The position numbers and the translations under genes were made by a program. Positions 47,414-56,876 of a stretch of DNA of 64,000 bases are shown piece by piece. Where the stretch lies: assembly GCA_938041335.1 (NCBI GenBank), contig CALIAF010000013.1, positions 53,602 to 117,601 on the forward strand, given 5' to 3'. The stretch comes from an uncultured Ulvibacter sp. GTDB lineage: Bacteria > Bacteroidota > Bacteroidia > Flavobacteriales > Flavobacteriaceae. The notes under the pieces were generated by a model. That model made no database searches. It was not told where the DNA came from and saw nothing but the letters and a program-made list of their open reading frames with translations. Every line of letters begins with the position of its first letter. Within the stretch, counting starts at the first letter, position 1.

Positions 47414-50400
47414 CTATTCTATGTTCAATATCAAATCTCCAGTCATCACCATCTCACCTTCTTTTAGCACTACATTGGATACTAAACCATCTTTTAAAGC
47501 AGTAACAGTGGTCTCCATTTTCATCGCTTCTATGATAAATAAGTGATCGTTTTCCTTTACTTCTTGTCCAGGTTTTACTAAAACTTTATATAACATACCT
47601 TGCAATGGTGCACCATAGTGGTTGTCATTAGATACATCTGCCTTCTCATTTTCTTTTACAGAAATGTTAAGAGATTTGTCAAGAATCTCTACTAATCTAT
47701 TCTCCCCATTCACCTTAAAGAACACCATGCGCTTCCCTTCGTCATTAGCAGGGGTAACAGAAAGTAGCTTAACAATAATCGTTTTCCCTGGCTCGAGCTC
47801 TATCATTATTTCTTCGCGTTGCTCCATTCCGTAGAAAAAATTCTTGGTAGGGAGGATCGCCACATTACCATATTTTTTATAATTGTTGTGAGCGTCTTCA
47901 AAAACGCGAGGGTATAAACTATAGCTCAAGAAATCTTCAAACTCAATGGCGCGGCTAAAGTCTTTCTGGAATTTTTTCTCAAAATCTTTATAGGCCAATG
48001 TGAAATCAATAGGTTCAAGATGTGCGTTAGGCCTATCTGTGTAAGGGGTTTCATTTTTAAGAATAATAGCTTGCAATTCCTTCGGAAATCCTCCTTGGGG
48101 TTGCCCTAGGTCTCCTCTAAAGAAACTCACTACAGATTCTGGAAATGATAAGGAGGCCCCTTTTTCAAAAATAGCCGCCGGCGTCAAATTATTGGTCACC
48201 ATATAGATGGCCATATCTCCCACAACTTTAGAGCTAGGGGTCACTTTTACGAGATTTCCGAAGAGTATATTCACCTCGGCGTACATTTTTTTCACTTCGT
48301 CAAAGCGATCACCTAAACCTAATGCTGTTGCTTGAGGACGAAGATTAGAATATTGCCCTCCCGGAATTTCATGGGCATAGACTTCTGCGGTACTCGCTTT
48401 TAGATCGGACTCAAAGGGGTAATAGTATTCACGAACGTCTTCCCAATAATTAGAATAGCTATTTAAAGAAGGCATATCAAAATGGTGTGCGCGATCTGTG
48501 TGTTTTACCATCTCAACCACACTATTAAAATTAGGTTGCGAAGTGAGCCCGGACAGGCCTGCTAGCGCAACATCTACAACATCCACACCGGCTTCTATGG
48601 CCTTTAAATAGGTAGCAGATTGAATACCAGAAGTATCATGGGTATGTAAATGTAGTGGCAGGCTTACGGTGTCTTTTAATGCACCAACCAATTCTTGTGC
48701 GGCATAAGGCGTTAATAATCCTGCCATATCTTTAATGGCAATAATATGTGCGCCTGCGTTTTCAAGATCTTTTGCTAATTGCTTATAATAGGCTAGCGTG
48801 TATTTTGTGTTGTTCTTGTCAAGGATATCTCCAGTATAACTAATGGCTGCTTCTGCAAGTCCTCCAGTTTTTTCGCGCACATATCGCATACTTGGTTCCA
48901 TGGCTTTTACCCAGTTAAGCGAATCAAAAATCCTAAATATATCTACGCCATTCTCCCAACTAGTTTCTACAAATTTTTCGATCAAGTTATCAGGATAGGC
49001 TTTGTAGCCCACTCCGTTTGAGCCACGAAGTAGCATTTGAAATAATATATTTGGCATAGACTTGCGCAGCTCACGCAGGCGTGTCCAAGGGCTTTCGTTT
49101 AAAAAACGCATACAAACATCAAAAGTAGCTCCACCCCACATTTCAATACTAAAAGTGTCTGGGTGATTTTTAGCAAAACTCTCTGCTACTGCAACCATGT
49201 CTTTTGTTCGCATTCTGGTAGCGAGTAAAGATTGATGGGCATCCCGCATCGTAGTATCTGTGTAGTGTATTTTTTTATCGGCCTTGAGCCAGGCACTAAA
49301 TCCTTCTGGGCCTAGTTCTGTTAACAAATCTTTTGTTCCTTTTGGAAACGCGGCTTTTGGATCAAATGCAGGTACGATAGGTGTTCTAAACACCTTAGTT
49401 GTATCTATAAATTTCACATCTGGATTACCGTTTACAATTACTTCCCCTAAATAGTTAGTAATCTTAGTGGTGCGATCTTGTGGTATTTTTATATTGAAAA
49501 GTGACGGATGTTCTTTTATAAAATTTACCGTAGCTTTTCCTTCTTTAAATTGTTCGTGGAGAATTACATTTTGTAAAAAGTGCACATTGGTTTTTACACC
49601 TCTAATTCTAAATTCTTTTAAGGCACGGCTCATTTTACGCACGGCACCGTCTAATGTTCTCCCATGCGCAGATACTTTTACAAGCATCGAATCAAAAAAT
49701 GGGCTTACTTTATAGGATTGATAAATGCTTCCTGCATCAAGACGAATCCCCATTCCTGCAGCAGATCGATAGGTGGTTATGGTACCGTAATCTGGTGTAA
49801 AATCGTTTGTGGGATCTTCTGTAGTTAGTCTGCATTGTAAAGCAAAACCATAGGTTGCTAATGAAGATTGATCATAGATTTTTATTTGTTTACTGTCCAG
49901 CCTATACCCGCCAGCGATAAAAATTTGTGATTTTATCAAGTCGATTCCCGTGACCATTTCGGTGACGGTGTGTTCTACTTGAATGCGAGGGTTCACTTCT
50001 ATAAAATAAATGGTATCGTCTTGGTCTACTAAAAACTCAACGGTTCCAACATTATTATAATTTACTTCTTCTGCAATGGCAATGGCATATTTATAAAGTG
50101 CATCTTTTACAGTTTGCGACACATTAAAGGATGGAGCCACTTCTACCACTTTTTGATGACGCCGTTGTACTGAGCAATCACGCTCAAACAAGTGCCTAAT
50201 ATTTCCGAAGTTATCTGCTACAATCTGTACTTCAAGGTGCTTAGGGTTCTCCACGTATCTTTCTAAAAACATGGTATCATCACCAAAAGAGTTTAATGCC
50301 TCATTTTTTGCCGAGTCAAAGTTTCGTTCTAGATCTTCCGGTTTATTGATCACTCGCATCCCACGACCACCACCTCCAGAAGCGGCTTTTAGCATAACGG

Positions 50401-50866
50401 GATAGCCTATTTCATTAGCTTCTTGAAGTGCAACTTTTATAGAAGTTAGCGCCGCTGTATTACTTTTTATGGTAGGTACATTACAACCTTCTGCAATCTT
50501 CTTTGCCGTAATTTTATCGCCTAGGGCATCCATTACGGCTGGATTTGGGCCAATAAAAATGATCCCATTTGCTGCACAAGCTCGAGCAAAATCTGCATTC
50601 TCACTTAAAAATCCATATCCAGGATGTATGGCGTCTACTCCTTTTTCTAAAGCAAGGTTTATAATTAAATCTATATTTAGATAGGGCTTTAGAGGGGCTG
50701 TATCTGCACCTATCTGATAGGCTTCATCTGCTTTAAGACGATGTTGAGAATAGCGATCTTCATAGGTATAAATGGCGACCGTTTTAATATTAATCTCTGT
50801 ACAAGCACGCAGTACTCTAATAGCGATTTCACTTCGATTAGCGACCAATATTTTCTTGATTTTCAT
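47414..50866 (-). CDS. pyc: Pyruvate carboxylase
   Basis: A 1150-residue biotin enzyme converting pyruvate, bicarbonate and ATP to oxaloacetate. Biotin carboxylase domain first (KKILVANRSEIAIRVLRA, KAASGGGGRGMRV, EVNPRIQVEHTVTE), then the carboxyltransferase barrel (DTTMRDAHQSLLATRMRT, LHLHTHDTSG) and the allosteric linker. The biotinyl domain has target Lys1116 in EAMKMETTV. Single-chain alpha4 form with normal length. It replenishes the TCA cycle and may support bicarbonate fixation in marine heterotrophs. Four CTTCGGAAA words lie in or next to it, the highest local density in the window. Confidence 0.97.
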   Translation of the reverse strand: MKIKKILVANRSEIAIRVLRACTEINIKTVAIYTYEDRYSQHRLKADEAYQIGADTAPLKPYLNIDLIINLALEKGVDAIHPGYGFLSENADFARACAANGIIFIGPNPAVMDALGDKITAKKIAEGCNVPTIKSNTAALTSIKVALQEANEIGYPVMLKAASGGGGRGMRVINKPEDLERNFDSAKNEALNSFGDDTMFLERYVENPKHLEVQIVADNFGNIRHLFERDCSVQRRHQKVVEVAPSFNVSQTVKDALYKYAIAIAEEVNYNNVGTVEFLVDQDDTIYFIEVNPRIQVEHTVTEMVTGIDLIKSQIFIAGGYRLDSKQIKIYDQSSLATYGFALQCRLTTEDPTNDFTPDYGTITTYRSAAGMGIRLDAGSIYQSYKVSPFFDSMLVKVSAHGRTLDGAVRKMSRALKEFRIRGVKTNVHFLQNVILHEQFKEGKATVNFIKEHPSLFNIKIPQDRTTKITNYLGEVIVNGNPDVKFIDTTKVFRTPIVPAFDPKAAFPKGTKDLLTELGPEGFSAWLKADKKIHYTDTTMRDAHQSLLATRMRTKDMVAVAESFAKNHPDTFSIEMWGGATFDVCMRFLNESPWTRLRELRKSMPNILFQMLLRGSNGVGYKAYPDNLIEKFVETSWENGVDIFRIFDSLNWVKAMEPSMRYVREKTGGLAEAAISYTGDILDKNNTKYTLAYYKQLAKDLENAGAHIIAIKDMAGLLTPYAAQELVGALKDTVSLPLHLHTHDTSGIQSATYLKAIEAGVDVVDVALAGLSGLTSQPNFNSVVEMVKHTDRAHHFDMPSLNSYSNYWEDVREYYYPFESDLKASTAEVYAHEIPGGQYSNLRPQATALGLGDRFDEVKKMYAEVNILFGNLVKVTPSSKVVGDMAIYMVTNNLTPAAIFEKGASLSFPESVVSFFRGDLGQPQGGFPKELQAIILKNETPYTDRPNAHLEPIDFTLAYKDFEKKFQKDFSRAIEFEDFLSYSLYPRVFEDAHNNYKKYGNVAILPTKNFFYGMEQREEIMIELEPGKTIIVKLLSVTPANDEGKRMVFFKVNGENRLVEILDKSLNISVKENEKADVSNDNHYGAPLQGMLYKVLVKPGQEVKENDHLFIIEAMKMETTVTALKDGLVSNVVLKEGEMVMTGDLILNIE

Positions 50867-50910
50867 GGCAAAAAGAGATTTAAGATGACAATGGCTACGA
50901 AGATACGATT

Positions 50911-50928
50911 TACTATGCGCGCATAGTA
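50911..50928. promoter_or_regulatory. 18-bp perfect palindrome upstream of pyc
   Basis: TACTATGCGCGCATAGTA, centred about 54 bp upstream of the pyc ATG. Its GC-alternating centre stands out. The position suits an operator for pyc, or a hairpin in its leader. Confidence 0.45.
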
Positions 50929-50968
50929 TAATTAGGTGACATTTTTATTGACAATTTGCTAGAGGATT

Positions 50969-51139
50969 GGACGTTTTGACCCACGACCATTCACTTCGTT
51001 CATTGCATGAGTCACGATTATTATTGATCTAGATTTAAGGTTAATTGCCTTGATATTTTATTGCGAAACTAGTAATTTAGAATAATTTGTCGTGTTTCGT
51101 GCAGTCCCGCTTGCGGGACGGTCGTGGGTCAAACCGTCC
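50969..51139. mobile_element. 171-bp MITE-like element with 20-bp terminal inverted repeats
   Basis: The ends GGACGTTTTGACCCACGACC (50969-50988) and GGTCGTGGGTCAAACCGTCC (51120-51139) are inverted repeats matching at 19 of 20 positions. Weaker complementarity continues inward (TGCATGAGTCACGA against TGCACGAAACACGA). The right arm contains the hairpin GTCCCGC-TT-GCGGGAC (51104-51119). No coding potential and no clear target-site duplication. It fills most of the gap between pyc and the 51149 gene. It may be a non-autonomous transposable element or a long structured RNA/terminator of the upstream gene. Confidence 0.5.
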
Positions 51140-51148
51140 CTTTTTACC

Positions 51149-52213
51149 CTACCTCAAAAACGGATTGTCATTTTTATAATTACGAATGATAAAGTCAAGT
51201 GCGGCATCTAGAATTTCTCCCATGTTTTTTGCTTTCTTAAAATTGATATCACTGGTTAATTTATGAAGCGCTTTCTTTAATTCAGAAATTTTATCGAGCT
51301 TCGAGACCTCGTCATCTTTCATGCACGTAATCAGCTCCTGCAGACGGTCTTTTTCACTGGTGGCTCTCTTAGCGAGTAAAGAACGTTCTTCACGTTTGTA
51401 TTGCTCTATAGAAGGTTCTTCTAGGACATTTGAAACCAGATCTACCAGCACATTGTTTTCTTTCAAAAATTGTGGGCGATACACCTTTACATTACCTTCA
51501 TAACTTTGCTGATCAAAATCTATGGCACGAATACGATACTGAATCCTATCAAAATCATTGGTCAAAACCATCACATAATTATACGAGCGCATATCGCCAA
51601 GCAAACGAACAAAACACCGTTCGTTAAATTTTACAAATTCTTTAGCAATCTCGCGTTTGTCTTGATCAGAACATGAATCAAGATGATACGTAATAAAATC
51701 ATCGCCCGGAATACCCGAAATGTGCTCTTCTATTAAGGTGTTGCCGTGTACTAAAAAGTTAATATGGTTTGGAGATAATAGATGCTCAAGTTCTAATCCA
51801 TAGATACGAGAAGCATCTGCTTTTTTTATGTAGAGAAAAATGTAATTGTCGTTTAAAATATTCCGGACTTTTATCCTAAAAGGTTTGCTGTTCCCAAATG
51901 TGCAGTAGTCAATACTATCTATATTGAGGTAAGGCAAAAGCGCATTAGATCCATCACTATGCAAGATAGAATACATTTGTTTTAAACTTAACTCAATGTC
52001 TTTTCGCTCAGATTCTGAGTAATATACTTGTATCCATAAGGAATCATTCCCGTGTTTGTCATAAACGGTTACAGCCCCTTGATACCGAAGCAAATCATCA
52101 TAGAAGATGGGTATTTTTATATTCCGTGCATATTTTGAGAGATATGCAGACAAGGCATCCGTGATAGGATACGTTGGTTTCTTTTTTGACATTAATTTTT
52201 GCATTGGCGACAT
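51149..52213 (-). CDS. Conserved hypothetical with protein-kinase-like motifs
   Basis: 354 residues from ATG 52213; ATG 52192 (MSKKKPTYPIT) is an alternative. The middle third has a kinase-like order of motifs: a lysine strand FLYIKK (130-131), Glu141, a hinge-like IEEHISGIPG (161-170), LGDMRSYNYVMV with Asp207 and Asn212 as in a catalytic loop, and RAIDFDQQ with Asp232/Asp234 where DFG would be. The C-terminal 90 residues are charged and helical. This suggests an aminoglycoside-kinase- or HipA-like fold, but no family is recognised. Cytoplasmic. It stands alone. Confidence 0.6.
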   Translation of the reverse strand: MSPMQKLMSKKKPTYPITDALSAYLSKYARNIKIPIFYDDLLRYQGAVTVYDKHGNDSLWIQVYYSESERKDIELSLKQMYSILHSDGSNALLPYLNIDSIDYCTFGNSKPFRIKVRNILNDNYIFLYIKKADASRIYGLELEHLLSPNHINFLVHGNTLIEEHISGIPGDDFITYHLDSCSDQDKREIAKEFVKFNERCFVRLLGDMRSYNYVMVLTNDFDRIQYRIRAIDFDQQSYEGNVKVYRPQFLKENNVLVDLVSNVLEEPSIEQYKREERSLLAKRATSEKDRLQELITCMKDDEVSKLDKISELKKALHKLTSDINFKKAKNMGEILDAALDFIIRNYKNDNPFLR

Positions 52214-52404
52214 TTCTAAATGTCTTTAAAGGTAGTAAAATGAAATAAGGGATATAGCTAATCTGGCATATTTCAGAAGTTAAAAAATGGTTTTTCTTCT
52301 GAAATTTTAAGTACTTGTAAAATGTTAAATAAATCATAAAACAAGCCAAAGGGTGTAGCAAAAAGGCTCTTTTTGAGTTTTTAGAGTAACCAACCCTTCC
52401 ATCT

Positions 52405-55035
52405 ATGAAACGTCTTTTAGTTTTATTTACCATTTTTGGGCTTTATGCTAGCCAGAATTTTGCACAAGAAACAGAAGCATTTACCAAGCGAACCTACACC
52501 ACAAAAGCAATAGGACCAGCAGGTACTCCCAAAATTGATGGGCATTTAAATGATACTGCATGGGACCTTGTTGAGTGGACATCAGACTTTACAGAATGGG
52601 AACCAGACAATGGTTCTGCGCCAACAGAGCAGACAAAAATGAAAATTGTATACGATGATAAGAATATCTATGTAGCTTTTAAATGTTATGACAAAGACCC
52701 AGAAGGGGTTGTGCAATGGCTTTCTAGACGAGATGGATTTGATGGAGATTGGGTAGAAGTAAATTTTGGAAGTCTAAATGATGATCGTACTGCCTTCTCT
52801 TTTACCATAACTGCAGCTGGCGTAAAAGGGGATGAGTTTATTGCAAACAACGGTGATTTTGACCCTAGTTGGAATCCTATTTGGTATGTAGATACACAGA
52901 TAGATACTGACGGATGGTCTGCAGAAATGCGAATACCTTTAAGTCAATTACGTTTTGGTAATGAAGAAGAACAAGAATGGGGACTACAAGCAACCCGTAG
53001 ATATTTCAGAAATGAAGAACGATCTACGTGGCAGTCATTACCTGCTAACCCGCCAGGATGGGTCAGCGAATTCGGGATTTTAAAAGGAATAAAAGGATTA
53101 AAGCCACAAAAGCAATTAGAAATACAACCCTATACCGTAGCTAAATATGACACTTTTGAAGCAGAACCGGGTAATCCATTTGAGGATGGAACAGACTTTA
53201 CACTTACAGGAGGATTAGATGCAAAAATTGGAATTACAAACGATTTGACGCTAGATCTTACTGTCAACCCAGATTTTGGGCAAGTAGATGCGGACCCAGG
53301 AGCAATAGCACTCGACGGGTTTGAGATATTCTTTGAAGAACGCCGTCCATTTTTTGTAGAAAACAAAAACATCTTTGATTATGGTCTGGGAGGTGGTGCA
53401 GATAATCTGTTCTTCTCTCGTCGCATAGGGAGAAACCCTCAAGGCTCTGCTTTTGGTCCTAATACAGCATATGTAGATCAGCCAGATAATACCACCATTC
53501 TTGGAGCGGCAAAGTTTAGCGGTAAAACAAAAGACGGTTGGGCTATTGGGGTTTTAGAAAGTGTAACCACAAAAGAATTTGCAACTACTATTGATGTTGA
53601 TGGTACAGAAGCAGAAACGTTAGTAGAACCCTTAACTAACTATCTTGTTACAAGAGTTCAAAAAGATTTTAACGATAACAATAGTTTTATTGGCGGAATC
53701 TTCACAGGAGTTCATCGTGATATTGAACCAAATGTATCTTTTTTACACAAACAAGCTTTTTCTGGCGGTTTAGATTTTAGGCATAACTGGAAAGAACGAA
53801 AGTATTATCTAGAAGGAAATTTAATAGCAAGCGATGTAAGAGGAAGTGAAGAGTCGATTGCTAGAACACAGCAATCTATTACGCACTTATTTCAGCGTGT
53901 AGATGCGAGTCACGTAGAAGTAGATACGACTAAAACAGCATTAACTGGAACCTTTGGGAAAATAGGTTTTGGTAAATCTGCTGTTGGAGATTGGCGCTAT
54001 AATATGGGTGCTTCTTGGCGCTCGCCAGAATTAGAATTAAATGATATAGGATTTTTAAGACAGGCAGATAATATTAGTCAGTTTGCAAATGTCACTCGTC
54101 TTTTTAATAAACCAACAGAGTGGTACCGAAGAGCAAACATACAGTTGAGTCAAAATACAGCTTTCGATTTTGAAGGCAATTATAACCGCATGCAATATGA
54201 GCTCAAAGGAAATATTAACCTAAAAAATAATTGGTTTATTGACGGAGGTGCAGCACATAAACCAAGAATTTATATCAACGCTTTTTTACGTGGAGGGCCA
54301 CGATGGCGATTTAATCAAGAAAATTATGGGTATTTATTTTTTGGAACAGACCAACGTAAAAAGTTTAGTGCAGTAGCTGGCTATGTGCATAGTGAAGCAG
54401 CACAAGATAATTTTTCTTTTTTTAAATACGAGCTGCGTTTTAGATACCAACCCTTAAATTCATTGAGTCTTTCTCTTGAAACAGAATTAGAAAACGCACC
54501 TAGTAAAACGCAGTATGTGACACAGCAAGCTTTTAATGATGAAACACGATATATAACGAGTGCCATTGACCAAGACACATGGACAGCAACATTAAGAGTA
54601 GATTATACCATTAATCCTAATTTGACGATACAGTATTACGGATCGCCATTTATATCCCGTGGAAAGTATTCAGATTTTAATTATGTAGTAGATCCAATTG
54701 CTAAAGATATTAATGACCGGGTACAATTATTTGATGATACTCAAATAGCGCAGGAAACGGATACGGGAAATTTTCTGATAGATGATGACCGGGATGGTGC
54801 TACAGATTATAGTTTTGGTAACCCAGACTTTTCATTTGTTCAATTTAGATCAAATCTAGTGATGCGCTGGGAGTATATCCCGGGGAGTGAGTTGTTTTTT
54901 GTATGGTCTCAAGGTGTTAATGGTTTTGAGAATAATGCAGACGAAAGATTTACGACGATTATAGATAATTCTATTTTTGGGCAAAAACCTCAAAACACAT
55001 TTTTAATTAAAGCTACGTATCGATTTGTTTTATAA
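52405..55035 (+). CDS. DUF5916 outer-membrane protein with N-terminal CBM9-like domain
   Basis: 876 residues. Signal peptide ends SQNFAQ (about residue 20). The N-terminal domain (about 35-220) is CBM9/DOMON-like: PKIDGHLNDTAWD, VYDDKNIYVAFKCYD, WSAEMRIPLSQLRFG. DUF5916 follows (GFEIFFEERRPFFVENK, FFSRRIGRNPQ) with amphipathic strands ending in ATYRFVL, an outer-membrane barrel terminus. Such proteins are common in Bacteroidetes; the first domain may bind a sugar or haem. Function unproven. A small lipoprotein gene lies 74 nt downstream. Confidence 0.87.
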   Translation: MKRLLVLFTIFGLYASQNFAQETEAFTKRTYTTKAIGPAGTPKIDGHLNDTAWDLVEWTSDFTEWEPDNGSAPTEQTKMKIVYDDKNIYVAFKCYDKDPEGVVQWLSRRDGFDGDWVEVNFGSLNDDRTAFSFTITAAGVKGDEFIANNGDFDPSWNPIWYVDTQIDTDGWSAEMRIPLSQLRFGNEEEQEWGLQATRRYFRNEERSTWQSLPANPPGWVSEFGILKGIKGLKPQKQLEIQPYTVAKYDTFEAEPGNPFEDGTDFTLTGGLDAKIGITNDLTLDLTVNPDFGQVDADPGAIALDGFEIFFEERRPFFVENKNIFDYGLGGGADNLFFSRRIGRNPQGSAFGPNTAYVDQPDNTTILGAAKFSGKTKDGWAIGVLESVTTKEFATTIDVDGTEAETLVEPLTNYLVTRVQKDFNDNNSFIGGIFTGVHRDIEPNVSFLHKQAFSGGLDFRHNWKERKYYLEGNLIASDVRGSEESIARTQQSITHLFQRVDASHVEVDTTKTALTGTFGKIGFGKSAVGDWRYNMGASWRSPELELNDIGFLRQADNISQFANVTRLFNKPTEWYRRANIQLSQNTAFDFEGNYNRMQYELKGNINLKNNWFIDGGAAHKPRIYINAFLRGGPRWRFNQENYGYLFFGTDQRKKFSAVAGYVHSEAAQDNFSFFKYELRFRYQPLNSLSLSLETELENAPSKTQYVTQQAFNDETRYITSAIDQDTWTATLRVDYTINPNLTIQYYGSPFISRGKYSDFNYVVDPIAKDINDRVQLFDDTQIAQETDTGNFLIDDDRDGATDYSFGNPDFSFVQFRSNLVMRWEYIPGSELFFVWSQGVNGFENNADERFTTIIDNSIFGQKPQNTFLIKATYRFVL

Positions 55036-55109
55036 AAAGTTAAAGTCGTGTCACTTTTGGTATAAAAGTTGTTTCTTGTTCCCTGTAAAAACAACTTAAT
55101 TTTTAAAAA

Positions 55110-55634
55110 ATGAAAAAGATTTTATTAGTAGTTCTTTTAGCTGTAACAGCTTTTGCTTGTGGAACAGATGATGATGCATCGAGTGATGTTTCTGTGTCAG
55201 GAACATGGAACCTAACTTATTTTGGTGGAGAAACTCCAGTAGATTTTAATGGTGATGGTACTGCCAGTGCAAATATTATTACAGAAACCGGATGTTACGC
55301 AGGGAGTAATATTGTGTTTATGAGTGAAGGTACTGCAATTGTGAATAATACAACCTATGCAGATATAGCAGTCGTTGTAGAAAGTGGAAATGAGACTAAT
55401 GCGAGTTATGATGTAACTTGTGAGAGCGATCCAGAAGCAATACCTGCTACTTGGACAAAAAACGGAACAACGATTGCGATACAGCAAAATGGAGGGACTA
55501 CCATCTCTGGAACACAAGATGGTGATCAAATTACGTTTACTATTCAGAGCGGTTCTGTCGTAGAAGTTATTAATGATGACGGAACTACAGCCACAGTTAT
55601 TGAAGATTTATCTTTAGTGTACGAGAAGCAATAA
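55110..55634 (+). CDS. Lipocalin-like small lipoprotein
   Basis: 174 residues. Signal MKKILLVVLLAVTAFACG with lipobox AFAC (Cys17), then an acidic GTDDDASSD tether typical of surface-exposed Bacteroidetes lipoproteins. The body opens with GTWNLTYFGGE and continues as alternating beta strands, the pattern of lipocalin-like domains in this phylum. It ends at a bidirectional terminator. Ligand unknown. Confidence 0.75.
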   Translation: MKKILLVVLLAVTAFACGTDDDASSDVSVSGTWNLTYFGGETPVDFNGDGTASANIITETGCYAGSNIVFMSEGTAIVNNTTYADIAVVVESGNETNASYDVTCESDPEAIPATWTKNGTTIAIQQNGGTTISGTQDGDQITFTIQSGSVVEVINDDGTTATVIEDLSLVYEKQ

Positions 55635-55651
55635 TCATAATTGTTACATAT

Positions 55652-55689
55652 AAAAAGCCCCAATCTCTTAAAGGAGGTTGGGGCTTTTT
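55652..55689. terminator. Bidirectional terminator between the lipoprotein and PETase-like genes
   Basis: GCCCCAATCTC (55657-55667) and GAGGTTGGGGC (55674-55684) form an 11-bp stem (one G-T) with a 6-nt loop, flanked by A5 and T5. Confidence 0.9.
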
Positions 55690-55715
55690 ATATTTCTGAA
55701 GAAAAAATAATTGGA

Positions 55716-56810
55716 TTAGTTTTTAATCACCCTAATCATCTCATCATTAATGCGCACGTGATAGATGCCTTGTGCAAATGCAGAGAGGTCTATTTGTTTC
55801 GTATTTCCAATAAGTGTTCCTTCAAGAACTAACTGTCCTACAGTTGAATATACTTTATAATTCACATCATTCAGCGTATTCAGATTGATAATGCCATCGG
55901 TTGGATTTGGAAAAACACTAACATCAAAAGTATTTTCTTCAAGACCAAGCAGTTCACATTCAAAACTAGAGAGTACCATAGAAGCCGCTGGGGGATCTAC
56001 TAAAAGATTATCATTTAGAATAGGGCAATAGCAGTCATTTGCTTCTACATATAACTTAAGCCAAGAAAGGGCTAGTCTTCCGGTAACACCATTACCTCCA
56101 TTGGGAGTATTTGCTACAGAGTGATTACCGTTTTCAATCTCAAAAAGTAATTTGTTTGTTGCATCTGGTGTATTGTTATAATGCACGTTTGCATGCTGTG
56201 CAGGGGGAGCCGTTGGGTCATTCTCTCCGCTTAAGATTAAAACGGGTGCAGCGTGATTAAGGGTTGGATTAGGTAGCCACGGGCACAATGCTACGACACC
56301 TTTTATCGCAGTATCTAGTACAGCAGCGCGTTGTGCACCTCCTCCTCCCATAGACCAGCCGCTAACGGCAAATTTAGTTTCATCTAGCGCACCTTCAAGT
56401 GGAGAGGAATCTCTCGTGTTTTCTTGACGTAATGTTTCTAGCGCGTCTATCAATCCTTCTGCTCTAGCTTCTGGGAAATCAAATATTGAATTAGTTCCAA
56501 TAATGATGGTTACAATACCGTGCGAAGCATAAAAAGGTCCCCATTGCTCAACACTTTCCGGAAACGAATTAAAACCTGGAACAATTGCTATGCTCGCATA
56601 TGGTGGGCTAGCATCTGTTGGGTAATATATAGTAGCACCAAAATAATCTGGGCCATTTCTAATACCATCAGCCTCAGTAAGTGTGGCAACATCATAAGGG
56701 CCAGGGTTTGTTAAACTCTCGACAGTAACGTCATCGCACTGAGCATAAATAGTTGTTGGTGCAATTGCAGTTACGAAAAGGAGTAATGCTAAAAAGTATG
56801 TTTTTTTCAT
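55716..56810 (-). CDS. PETase/cutinase-like polyesterase with T9SS sorting domain
   Basis: 364 residues. The signal peptide ends TTIYAQ (about 24). The alpha/beta hydrolase domain carries Ser153 in GWSMGGGG, Asp198 in SGENDPTAP and His230 in NGNHSVANTP. This triad and its motifs closely follow bacterial polyester hydrolases (PETase GWSMGGGG, ENDSIAP, SHSCAN). Phe80 in VPGF takes the oxyanion aromatic position and Trp178 in CPW matches the substrate-clamp Trp. A T9SS tail follows from about 296 (VFPNPTDGIINL to MIRVIKN). The combination matches the Bacteroidetes PET-active esterases PET27 and PET30. Activity on plastic is unproven; cutin- or polyester-like substrates and lipids are alternatives. 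Confidence 0.85.
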   Translation of the reverse strand: MKKTYFLALLLFVTAIAPTTIYAQCDDVTVESLTNPGPYDVATLTEADGIRNGPDYFGATIYYPTDASPPYASIAIVPGFNSFPESVEQWGPFYASHGIVTIIIGTNSIFDFPEARAEGLIDALETLRQENTRDSSPLEGALDETKFAVSGWSMGGGGAQRAAVLDTAIKGVVALCPWLPNPTLNHAAPVLILSGENDPTAPPAQHANVHYNNTPDATNKLLFEIENGNHSVANTPNGGNGVTGRLALSWLKLYVEANDCYCPILNDNLLVDPPAASMVLSSFECELLGLEENTFDVSVFPNPTDGIINLNTLNDVNYKVYSTVGQLVLEGTLIGNTKQIDLSAFAQGIYHVRINDEMIRVIKN

Positions 56811-56876
56811 AATTGTTTTAAATCTATTTTAAATACAGTGCAAGCTAAAAAATATTTACTGCAATTGCGACTAAGA

